From positions 1 through 11,729 of the forward strand of contig BTUC01000231.1 in the NCBI GenBank assembly GCA_045863575.1: a stretch of DNA of 11,729 bases. Direction: 5' to 3'. Positions 1 through 7,215 of this stretch are shown one piece after another. Each line of letters opens with the position of its first letter. Within the stretch, counting starts at the first letter, position 1. Source of the DNA: JAAXZI01 sp045863575 (GTDB lineage Bacteria; Planctomycetota; Phycisphaerae; UBA1845; PWPN01). A program made the position numbers and the translations under genes. Below the pieces are notes generated by a model. That model was not told the origin of the DNA and ran no database searches. It was given only the letters and a program-made list of their open reading frames with translations.

Positions 1-270
1 GTCTTCGGCGGCGAGGCGTTCGGCCGGCCGTTCGAGCAGCCCAGTCACATGGAGCGGCTGCCGGAAGAGCTGCGCGTCAAGAGCGGACACGGCGGCTCAC
101 ACACCTTCATCACGCACGAGTTCATCAGCGCGATTCTCGAGGACCGTCATCCGGAGGTGAATGTCTGGGAGGCCGTCGCCTACACCATGCCCGGCGTCAT
201 CGCTCACCAGTCCGCGCTGGCCGGCGGAGCGTGCATGAAGATCCGAGACTACGGCGCGGCGCCGGCTTAA
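1..270 (+). CDS. Gfo/Idh/MocA-family oxidoreductase, C-terminal fragment
   Basis: An open frame runs from base 1 to a TAA at 268-270, giving 89 residues of a gene whose start lies left of the window. The visible part (…SGHGGSHTFITHEFI…, then IPxVNVWEA-like VNVWEAVAYTMPGVIAHQSAL) is the usual C-terminal end of planctomycete Gfo/Idh/MocA proteins: the last part of the alpha/beta substrate domain and the terminal helix with an acidic-aromatic VWEA turn. Family members are NAD(P)-dependent dehydrogenases acting on sugars, inositols or related compounds, usually in the cytoplasm, though secreted versions are common in this phylum. The Rossmann domain is not in the window, so neither cofactor nor substrate can be judged. 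Family assignment rests on overall resemblance of this short tail. The 600 bases that follow hold no clear gene, so it is probably the last gene of its transcript. Confidence 0.75.
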   Translation, partial: VFGGEAFGRPFEQPSHMERLPEELRVKSGHGGSHTFITHEFISAILEDRHPEVNVWEAVAYTMPGVIAHQSALAGGACMKIRDYGAAPA

Positions 271-903
271 GAGGGATTAGGAGTCCCTGGAAGATTGTCG
301 TCGTTGGCAAGCCGCGCCGATCCAGGCCTTCGCCGGCGGTAAAGGTGGGTAGTGCTTTGCTTCGCCGCGGAGCTCGCTCGCTTGCGCTTCGAAGGACTGA
401 CGCTTCACGTCAGGATGGCAGGTCGATGGCGGTTCCTGCTGAACAGCTGCCAACATGACCAGTCAGCCGAGGAGGGCCTGAACACGATGCATGAGGGGGC
501 ATAATCGGGGGGCCAGCCTGGTGGGCAAGCTTCCTGTTTTTGGCAACATTTGGGAGATGGCGGATTTCCGCCACGGGGGGCGGTGGACGGCACGTCGGCT
601 ATTGATCGCCGTGCCTGCGGGGATGGGAACGGCACTTTTGCCGAATGCTGCGGCAGAAGATGCGCGCATCGGCAAGTTGAAAGAGCAGTGGCCCACGGAC
701 ACGGAGTAGTGGGGCAGGGGGGCAGCGGTGGATGCCCAATTTCCGTGTAGCTGGATCTTACGGGCGCTTGCTTTGCCAGCCGGGATCGCGCATGATATGT
801 CCCGACCTGGCCTTTCTGGTGGCGGCGGCGGCGCGGCGTGCACCGGAAGGCGGACCCGTTCTGAAATGTTTCCATGCGCACGGACCAGCGCGAAATCGAT
901 TTG
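271..903. other. gene-poor, hairpin-rich interval
   Basis: No convincing gene is visible here. Several short inverted repeats occur: CTGACG/CGTCAG at 397-413, GGCGGA/TCCGCC at 559-572, GGCACG/CGTGCC spanning about 590-616, CGGCA/TGCCG at 630-643 and the palindrome ATGCGCGCAT at 660-669. None is followed by a T-run, so none is a clear terminator. A plus-strand reading frame from ATG 557 to a TAG ending at 709 would encode 50 residues with a hydrophobic stretch (RRLLIAVPAGMGTALLP) ending in AAA, like a signal peptide. It has no ribosome-binding site and no recognisable relatives, so it is left uncalled. The rest may be a structured leader or decayed sequence. Confidence 0.4.
773..801 (+). promoter_or_regulatory. 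possible promoter for the barrel gene
   Basis: TTGCCA at 773-778 is separated by 17 bases from TATGTC at 796-801, which is preceded by TGA and so has the TGn of an extended -10 element. This is a sigma-70-like arrangement about 100 bases upstream of the barrel start. The -10 hexamer matches the consensus at only three positions. In GC-rich DNA such matches arise by chance, so this is only a candidate. Confidence 0.22.
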
Positions 904-2319
904 ATGCTGGGTGAGCGAGTGGCCGTCTGGGGATTCGCTCTCCTGCTGTGTGTCGGCATCGTGCGGCCAGTCTCCGCCCAGGAGCGGTCGGACGCCTTTC
1001 TCCAGCAGCAGCGGGCCATTGAGCAGCAGGTTTATGACGCGCTCAACCGGGAGTTGCCCGCCGATCAGAAGGTGGATTTCGACTGGGGCGGGTGGTACAG
1101 CTTCTATCTGCTGCTTTTCGACGACGGCCTCGAGAGCTCGCGCACCTTCCGGCAGCATGACTTCCGGCCTTGGGCATCCTTGAGTCTCGACGAGGGCGCG
1201 CACCAGATCTACGGACGTCTCAAACTCCAGTTCGAGGACTTCAACGCGGGCGACGCCTACGACCGCAACGAAGATGATACCATCGGGCCGAACCTCGATC
1301 GCGGCTTCTACCAGTTCGACTTGCGGCAGGCCGCCAAGGCGTACCTCCATGAGCGGATCGATTGGAACGCCCGCGTGAAGGTTGGCCGTGACCTGGTCGA
1401 GTTCGGGACCGGTTACGCGTTGTCCCTCCCGATGGACCACGTGCTGCTTACCGGTGAGGTCGCGAACTGGCGTGTGCGCGGCTTGGCCGGCACGACTATC
1501 CGCAGCCTGCCGGACATTGACCGCAACCGCCCCGGCTGGGGCAGTTCAGAGCGTAACTTCTGGGGTACGCAGGTGGACTACACCGGCTTCGAAAAGCACG
1601 AGCCGTTCGCCTACGCCTTCTGGAACAAGGATCAGAAGACCGAGCACCCCTGGGTGCCGATGCAGGATTACGATTACGACACCTGGTACGTGGGCGTGGG
1701 TTCGCGCGGCGAGCTGCTTCAGAACCTGCGCTACAGCACGGAGTGGGTCTGGGAGGGTGGGGACAGTTTCGGCGACCGCAACTTCCTGACCAAGGATGAC
1801 GTCGAGGCCTGGGCCTGGGATTTCCTGCTCGAGTACCTCTCCCAGGCGCCCCTGAAGCCGCGCGTGCTGGGCGAGTACATGTTCGCCAGCGGTGACGGCA
1901 ATCGGCGGTACAACGCCATCGGCTCGACCGGCGGCAACTGGCGCGGCGACGACACCGGCTTTGCCGGCTTCGGCTATCGAGACACCGGCCTGTCGTTTGC
2001 GCCGCGGCTGAGCAACGTGCACATCTGGCGCGCGGAGGCCGCCTTCCGCCCGTTGGAGGGTGTCGAGGGCTTCCGCAATCTCGAGCTGGGCACGGATTGG
2101 TTCTTGTACGCCAAGCACCATCGGGACGGGGCGGTGTCCGATCCGACGGCCGACACCCGCTCCGGCTATCTCGGCTGGGAGATGGACTACTTTGTGAACT
2201 ACCGGATCACCTCGGATCTGGCCTGGACGGCACGGTTCGGCACGTTCTTCCCGGGCAGCAGCTTCAGCGACCAGACCACGCGGACGTTTTTCATGACCGG
2301 CGTGACGTGGAGCTTCTAG
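904..2319 (+). CDS. outer-membrane beta-barrel, alginate-export-like family
   Basis: The product of about 471 residues is probably an outer-membrane channel. The ATG at 904 gives a compact signal peptide: MLGER, a hydrophobic stretch VAVWGFALLLCVGIV, then VSA before a Gln. An in-frame ATG at 874 would add ten polar residues; neither start has a clear ribosome-binding site. The mature chain is rich in Trp, Tyr, Asp and Gly with alternating beta-strand patterns. It has the region LEYLSQAPLKPRVLGEYMFA followed by GDGN, a later LGWEMDYFVNYRITSDLAW, and ends in a terminal Phe (TWSF), a signature of BAM-inserted barrels. These features resemble the alginate-export barrel family, but export of alginate itself is not implied: no alginate genes are present. 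The stop is 3 bases before the next start, so the two genes are surely co-transcribed. Substrate unknown; a general porin or polysaccharide channel is equally possible. Confidence 0.75.
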   Translation: MLGERVAVWGFALLLCVGIVRPVSAQERSDAFLQQQRAIEQQVYDALNRELPADQKVDFDWGGWYSFYLLLFDDGLESSRTFRQHDFRPWASLSLDEGAHQIYGRLKLQFEDFNAGDAYDRNEDDTIGPNLDRGFYQFDLRQAAKAYLHERIDWNARVKVGRDLVEFGTGYALSLPMDHVLLTGEVANWRVRGLAGTTIRSLPDIDRNRPGWGSSERNFWGTQVDYTGFEKHEPFAYAFWNKDQKTEHPWVPMQDYDYDTWYVGVGSRGELLQNLRYSTEWVWEGGDSFGDRNFLTKDDVEAWAWDFLLEYLSQAPLKPRVLGEYMFASGDGNRRYNAIGSTGGNWRGDDTGFAGFGYRDTGLSFAPRLSNVHIWRAEAAFRPLEGVEGFRNLELGTDWFLYAKHHRDGAVSDPTADTRSGYLGWEMDYFVNYRITSDLAWTARFGTFFPGSSFSDQTTRTFFMTGVTWSF

Positions 2320-2322
2320 CGA

Positions 2323-2961
2323 ATGCAAGCTTACAGTCGTCAAGCCTCGATATTGCCCGTTCGCCTGATGGGCTTTTGCCTGTGCGGCCTGATGGTTGCC
2401 GGCTGCACCCGCCCCGAGCGCCTGGAGCAGGTGGATCGCGGTGAGCAGGTATCGGCCGACCTCTTCCTCCATGAGCACTTGCAGATGCAGCCCATGGTCA
2501 CGGTAGGGGAGGCCTACCGGGCCATGGTCCTGTTGGCCGAGGGGGAGGATGCCTACGACAGCTTCGAGGCCCGCGAGGTGGCCCTGGAAGAGCGGCAAAT
2601 CGTCCGTCCGCAATGGGAGCTCAAGCGCGCCGAGCCGGTCGACAAGGGGACGGTGGCCTACATGGTCATGCGCATCCTCAAGCTGAGAGGCGGCGTCAAC
2701 ATGCTCCTGTTCGGCAACCTGGGCCTGGGCGACCGTCGCTACGCCCTTCGCGAGCTGGCGTATCAGGGATTGATGGAGGCTACGCCCACGTACCGCTTCA
2801 TCACCGGCGGGGAACTGGTCAACCTGATGCTCAAGGCCGACCGTTACATGGCCGACCACGGGATGTACCCCAGCCAGTCGGTCAGTATCCCGGACATGCT
2901 CGAAGGGGGCTCATCTGCGGCCACCCGACCGTCAACAACCCAGCCGGCAGCCGGCTTCTAA
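2323..2961 (+). CDS. lipoprotein with degenerate SLH-like repeats
   Basis: This 212-residue protein has a lipoprotein signal peptide: basic N-terminus (R6, R14), hydrophobic core and lipobox V-A-G-C with the lipidated Cys at residue 28. I do not recognise a named family. The body shows a periodic pattern: helix-like segments VTVGEAYRAMVLL (about 59-71), VDKGTVAYMVMRIL (106-119) and ITGGELVNLMLKA (160-172), alternating with segments containing A-R-x-x-x-L-x-x-x-x-I/L-V/M at about 83-94 and 140-151. This resembles S-layer-homology units, in which an Ile-Thr-Arg-Ala-Glu segment follows a helix ending in G-I-I, but the canonical TRAE signature is not intact. The C-terminus is Ser/Thr/Pro-rich (ATRPSTTQPAAGF). 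A GGAG at 2309-2312 inside the end of the barrel gene can serve as the ribosome-binding site, suggesting translational coupling. A role in anchoring or assisting the barrel is inferred from position only. Confidence 0.7.
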   Translation: MQAYSRQASILPVRLMGFCLCGLMVAGCTRPERLEQVDRGEQVSADLFLHEHLQMQPMVTVGEAYRAMVLLAEGEDAYDSFEAREVALEERQIVRPQWELKRAEPVDKGTVAYMVMRILKLRGGVNMLLFGNLGLGDRRYALRELAYQGLMEATPTYRFITGGELVNLMLKADRYMADHGMYPSQSVSIPDMLEGGSSAATRPSTTQPAAGF

Positions 2962-2973
2962 AGCGCTCGGGTG

Positions 2974-2979
2974 TATAAT
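2974..2979 (+). promoter_or_regulatory. perfect TATAAT -10 element
   Basis: A perfect TATAAT at 2974-2979, rare in such GC-rich DNA, follows the lipoprotein stop by 12 bases and lies 192 bases before the FecR-domain gene. No good -35 hexamer is seen at 16-18 bases upstream. If used, it would give the downstream gene its own promoter with a leader containing the palindrome at 3032-3091. Confidence 0.25.
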
Positions 2980-3031
2980 AGACTGAACGGCAGTTCCAGG
3001 GCTGGTCAGTCCGGTGCTTATTGAGTGGACG

Positions 3032-3091
3032 GTAGCTGGCGTTCCTGCCGGCCGTCGGGGCTCGTAAACGGCCGGCAGGAATGCCGGCCAC
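3032..3091. repeat. REP-like long palindrome, copy 1
   Basis: Two 24-base arms (3032-3055 and 3068-3091) are inverted copies with 3 mismatches, two of which would be G-U pairs in RNA; the loop is 12 bases. The core reads TTCCTGCCGGCCGT on one side and ACGGCCGGCAGGAA on the other. It has no T-run, so it is a strong hairpin but not a classical terminator. The same GCCGGC-rich design recurs at 8582-8655 and 10007-10027, always between genes, as expected for a dispersed REP-type element. Confidence 0.75.
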
Positions 3092-3171
3092 TCCAGAGAG
3101 GTGTCGGCCGCCGCAGAAGGGTGGTCGTGAAAGGTGCTGGTCAACCCGCCGTCGATTGTTGAGGGCTCACG

Positions 3172-4089
3172 ATGTCCGGACAAAAGCCGTTTGCAGCATT
3201 AAGCGTCTTGGCGGCAGCTTTGTGCACCTTTTCCGGCCCTACCTGGGCACAGCCCGCGACTCAGCCGGCGACGCAGGGGCCCTCCGAGACGCAACCTTCG
3301 ATCGACGTCATGCAGGCTCGCGTGGTGAAGGTGGAGGGCAGAGTCAACTACTCGCTACTCCAGCCGGATGGCTCGTTCGGGCCGCGGCAACCAGTCAAAG
3401 TGGACGATCTGCTGCCTCCGGGTACGCGCATCGAGACCAGCCTGCGCTCACACGTTGTCTTCATGTTCGGAGACGACACGGTGGTCATGATCGACCGGGC
3501 CACACGAGCCAGTATCGATCAATTCCGTCGCGTGGGGGATACCAAGGAAATCCGCCTGGGGTTGGGGCACGGGGCGGTTCGCGCGGGCGTGGCCGAGACC
3601 ACGCTGCGGAGCGACATGACCATTTCCACCCCGACGGCCACCCTCAGCAAGCGCGGTACACAGGAGTTTGGCATCGAGTACGAGCCGAGCACCGGCCGTT
3701 TCCGTGTGTTTCTGACTGATCAGGGACTCGTCGAGGTGCTCAATCGGCTCACCGGTATCAGTCGCACGCTCCAGCCCGGCGAGTACGTGACTCAGGCGAT
3801 GGTCCGTTGGATCGAAATGGCCAAGTTCGACCGCTTCATCCCGGTCATGGACGCGTTCGGCCTGACTAACCCCGAGCACAATTTCAACGTGTATCACAAC
3901 ACCGGCCCCGGTGTCAGTCAGCCGGGCGGCGGCGCCCTGTCGAACGTACTCGCCGGCCGTCCGGGCACCGGGCTTTCGACCACGGAAATTACGGGGAGAC
4001 TGGGCACCACGCCGCCAATCTTACCTCTTGCTCCGCTCGGGCTGCCGCTCATCTCGCGACCGGAGGGCAACTTCGGCGCCCGACGCTGA
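3172..4089 (+). CDS. secreted FecR-domain protein
   Basis: The 305-residue product starts at ATG 3172 with GAGGG six bases upstream (3161-3165). A signal peptide (KPFAALSVLAAALCTF, cleavage after TWA at residue 26) is followed by a Thr-Gln-Pro-Ala linker. Residues about 48-205 form a FecR domain: VVKVEGRVNY at the start, VDDLLPPGTRIETS, a VVFMFGDDT strand, LGHGAVRAGV, then TPTATLSKRGTQEFGIEY and a LTDQGLVEV strand, all hallmarks of this beta-rich fold. The tail is Gly/Pro/Leu-rich. Unlike the inner-membrane regulator FecR it has no transmembrane segment, so it is a periplasmic or envelope protein rather than an anti-sigma factor. Secreted FecR proteins often lie beside CHASE2 cyclases in other bacteria, as here (186 bases upstream of one); their molecular role is unsettled. 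It could present a ligand to, or contact, the CHASE2 domain; this is inference. Confidence 0.88.
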   Translation: MSGQKPFAALSVLAAALCTFSGPTWAQPATQPATQGPSETQPSIDVMQARVVKVEGRVNYSLLQPDGSFGPRQPVKVDDLLPPGTRIETSLRSHVVFMFGDDTVVMIDRATRASIDQFRRVGDTKEIRLGLGHGAVRAGVAETTLRSDMTISTPTATLSKRGTQEFGIEYEPSTGRFRVFLTDQGLVEVLNRLTGISRTLQPGEYVTQAMVRWIEMAKFDRFIPVMDAFGLTNPEHNFNVYHNTGPGVSQPGGGALSNVLAGRPGTGLSTTEITGRLGTTPPILPLAPLGLPLISRPEGNFGARR

Positions 4090-4237
4090 AAGCCCGTTCA
4101 GCAAGCTCGCAACTCGATCAGCTCCCGGGCGTGCCAGTGCTGTGTCAGTAGGCGTGGTACAGCAGGGAGGCTCCCTCTATTCCCGGCACTGCCCACAGAG
4201 TAGTGGCACACGCCCGCTCGGTTCGCGCCTGGTTTCC

Positions 4238-4267
4238 CTGCCACTGCGGCGCATGCTCGGGTAGAAT
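4238..4267 (+). promoter_or_regulatory. possible promoter very close to the cyclase start
   Basis: TAGAAT at 4262-4267 is five of six bases identical to the -10 consensus and ends 8 bases before the cyclase ATG. CTGCCA at 4238-4243 lies 18 bases upstream and matches the -35 consensus at four of six. Transcription from it would begin at or just before the ATG, giving a nearly leaderless mRNA, consistent with the absence of a ribosome-binding site. Chance similarity cannot be excluded. Confidence 0.25.
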
Positions 4268-4275
4268 GCCGCCTC

Positions 4276-7207
4276 ATGGCACTGCGGCGATGGACAGCAC
4301 GGTTGAGTACGGGGCTGGCGGTTGGCCTCGGGCTGACGCTGGCGGGGGTGCTGTTGCACCTGCTTGGACTGACCCAGCGCGTCGAGTTGCTGGTTTACGA
4401 CTACTACGTCCGGCATTTCAGCCGTATCCCGGCCTCTTCGCGCATCGTTCATGTCGACATTGACGACGATTCACTCCAGCGCGTGGGGAGCTGGCCGTGG
4501 CCGCGGGACGTACAGGCCGCACTGATATCCATCCTGCACGAGCTGGGCGCCAGCCGGATCGTCATGGACATCGTGCTGAGCGAGCCACGGCCGGGCGAGA
4601 TGCGCCTTCCAGGGCTGGATGCCACCGCGGACATCGAGGGGCAGGTCGAGCAGATCGGCGAGCCGTCGCCGGAGAACATCGTCTTCCCCGACCTGGAGCT
4701 GGCGGAGGCCATCGCGCGGGCCGGCAACGTGTATCTGTCCATGTATGACGAAGCCGTCAGCCAACGTCCGGACGACACGGATCTTACCCGCAGGGTCATG
4801 GCCCGGCTGAGGGAAAACTTCGAACAGGACGAGGCCGAGATCGCCCGCCAGCTCGGCACCGAGTTGAAAGCGGTGGGTCGAGTCATCGCCCACGCAAAGT
4901 CGCAAGTGGCCCACGAACGCGTGCGCGAGGTGCTGGCCGCGAACCCGGACGCCAGCTTTCCAGACGTGCATGCGGCTATTCTCCACCGTCCCTTCGAAGA
5001 CCAGACCGCCGATCGCGCCGATGTGCTCCTCGCATACATGCTGGAACAGAATCTGGAGGCCCTCCGGGAGCGCTGCCGACCCATCCCGCCCGCTCTCCAA
5101 GGGCGGCTGCCCCGCGTCAGGCACGTGGTGGCTCCCCTGGATAAGTTCACCCAGGGCAGCCAGGGCATCGGCTTTGTCAGCTTCACGCGCATGTTCGATG
5201 GGGTGATGCGCCAGGTGCCGCTGCTGGTCGAATGGGACGGTCTCCTGCTCGAGCAGTTGGGCTTTGCGGCGGTTCGTGACGAGTTGGGCATCCGCGTGGA
5301 GGATCTGGCCTTCGATTCGGGCGGTCGGCTGCTCATCCCCGGTGGTGAAGGCCGGCCGGAGCTGCGCATACCGCTTACCGGCGACGGCCAGATGCTGATC
5401 AACTGGCACGTGGAGGAGCAATGGGAAAAGTGCTTCACGCATCTGCCGGTGACGCAGTTACTGCGGATATACGACTGCCAGCGCCGCAGGCGCGAGAACG
5501 ACATTGCCCGGCAGGTGAAGATCGGGAGGGTCGTGGCTCTGTCGAATCCCACCGATTTTGGCACGTATCGCGACAATGTCAACAAGCTCCTCGAGGAGGA
5601 ACGAAGCGTTCGCTGGGCCCGGCTGCGCGGACGGCAAGGCGATCAGGAAGTCCAGCAGAAAGCGCAGTCGGCCGAAACGCGTCGCCGAGGGCTGGAGGCC
5701 GAGCAGCAGGGTGCGATCGAGTACATTTTGAACGAGTGGGAGAGCGTCCGGGGGGAGTCACGGCCCAGCGATGCCGCAGAAGCGGCTGACTTTGACCGGA
5801 TTGTCCAGGCAGCGCATCTGATCAGAAACGAGATTCCCCGATACGAGGAGGCCAATCGCCGAATCGCGGCCGAGGAGGCCCATTGGCGCGATCAATTGCG
5901 GCCGCTCATCGCGGACAAGATCTGCTTCGTGGGCTACACCGCCACGGCCGTCGCCGACATGGTCAACACGCCGGCCTACCACAGCATGCCCGGCGTGCTG
6001 GTGCATTCCAGTCTCCTGAACAGCGTTCTTCAGGGGCAGTTCCGGTCGTGGTCCTGGCGCGGGACTGAGGCGCTGGTCATCGCGTTGGTGGGATTAAGCG
6101 CCTCGGTCATTACCGCCACGCGCGGCCCCCGGCTCAGCCTGGCCATCGTGGTGGCCATGACGGTCGTGCTGTTCGTGCTCAATGGTCTGGGGCTGTTTGA
6201 GCGGATGAATTACTGGCTGGAACTGGTCACCGCCCTCGGTACGGGGCTGGTCACCTGGGCCCTCATCGTGCTCGCGCGTTACCTGACCACGGAGCGCGAG
6301 AAACGCCGCTTCAGCCGCGCGGTGGCCCAGTACGTGTCGCCGGCCATGGCCCGGCAGATCGCCGACTCGGCCGAGGATTTCGACCTCGCGCCGGTGGAAG
6401 GGCGGGTCACCTGCTTCTTCAGCGACCTCGCGGGCTTCACGCGCATCAGCGAGCGCCTGGGGCCGGCGGGCACGCGTACCGTGTTGAACCCCTACCTGGA
6501 GGCGATGTCGGTTGTGCTCCATCAGCACAATGCGCTGATCAACAAGTTCATGGGTGACGGCATTTTCGCCTTCTTCAATNNNNNNNNNNCCGCCGATTCT
6601 GCCCTGCGCCGATCACGAGCTGGCGGCGTGCGAAGCGGCGCTGGAGAGCCGCGCCGCATTGCAGGAGCTCAAGCGCCGGCACGAGGCCAGCCCGCTGGCC
6701 GAGGAATACCGGCAACTCGCCATGCGCATCGGCATCAGCACCGGTCCGGTCTTCGTGGGGGATTACGGCAGCGAGAACAAGCTCGACTACACCTGCGTCG
6801 GCGATACGGTGAACCTGGCCTCGCGGCTCGAGTCGGCCAACAAGCTGTTCGGCTCCGCGATCATGCTGGCCGGGTCCTCACGCGACGCGGTAGGCGAACG
6901 GTTCCTGTTTCGGCCGTTGGGGGCCATCCAGGTGAAGGGGCAGACCGTCGCGGTCCGCGTGTATGAGCTCCTCGGCCGTGATGACTCTGTCAACGGCGAC
7001 GTGCTGGCGTTCGCGGAGGCGTTCGAGGACGGGGTGGCTGCGTTCAGCCGCCGCGACTGGAGTGGAGCTTTCGCCGCCTTCGAGCGCTGCAGCGCACTGC
7101 GGCCCAGCGACCCGGGTGCGTTCTTTTACCTGCGGGCGATTCAAGAGTATCGTCAGCGACCATTGCCCGACTCCTGGAGCGGCGGGCTGGAACTGACGGA
7201 AAAGTAA
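4276..7207 (+). CDS. CHASE2-domain class III adenylate/guanylate cyclase
   Basis: This membrane enzyme makes a cyclic nucleotide, probably cAMP, in the cytoplasm. An N-terminal membrane segment (about 11-31) is followed by a periplasmic CHASE2 domain beginning at IVHVDIDDDSLQRVGSWPWPR (57-77) and ending with ICFVGYTATAVADMVNTPAY (549-568) and MPGVLVHSSLLNSVL. Three membrane segments follow (about 597-613, 619-640, 646-669). The cyclase domain has metal-binding Asp717 in FSDLAGFT, adenine-contacting Lys757 in NKFMGD and Asp761. After the assembly gap come the Thr of DYTCVGDTVNLASRL (bases 6791-6793), Asn (6812-6814) and Arg (6824-6826). Lys plus Thr is the class IIIb adenylate-cyclase pattern. 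A short helical, TPR-like tail closes the protein. The periplasmic part is about 560 residues, far longer than usual, because of charged helical insertions (about 160-275 and 430-545). Ten Ns at 6580-6589 put the two halves in different frames; I treat this as a gap-size artefact and the gene as one. Confidence 0.92.
6580..6589. other. assembly gap inside the cyclase gene
   Basis: Ten Ns follow the codons for FFN and precede PPILPCADHEL. Coding resumes at the first base after the gap in a frame shifted by one relative to the preceding half, because ten is not a multiple of three. Since both sides are intact parts of one cyclase domain and both end on codon boundaries, the true missing length should be zero or a multiple of three bases, probably zero to a few codons. 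Confidence 0.9.
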
Positions 7208-7215
7208 GGCAGCGG

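Noticed and set aside
491..709. Short plus-strand frame with a signal-like segment
   Set aside because: No ribosome-binding site, overlaps a series of inverted repeats, and no known relatives.
1546..2859. Long minus-strand open frame opposite the barrel and lipoprotein genes (437 codons)
   Set aside because: It spans two real plus-strand genes, is low in complexity, matches no family I know, and is explained by the high-GC third positions of the opposite strand.
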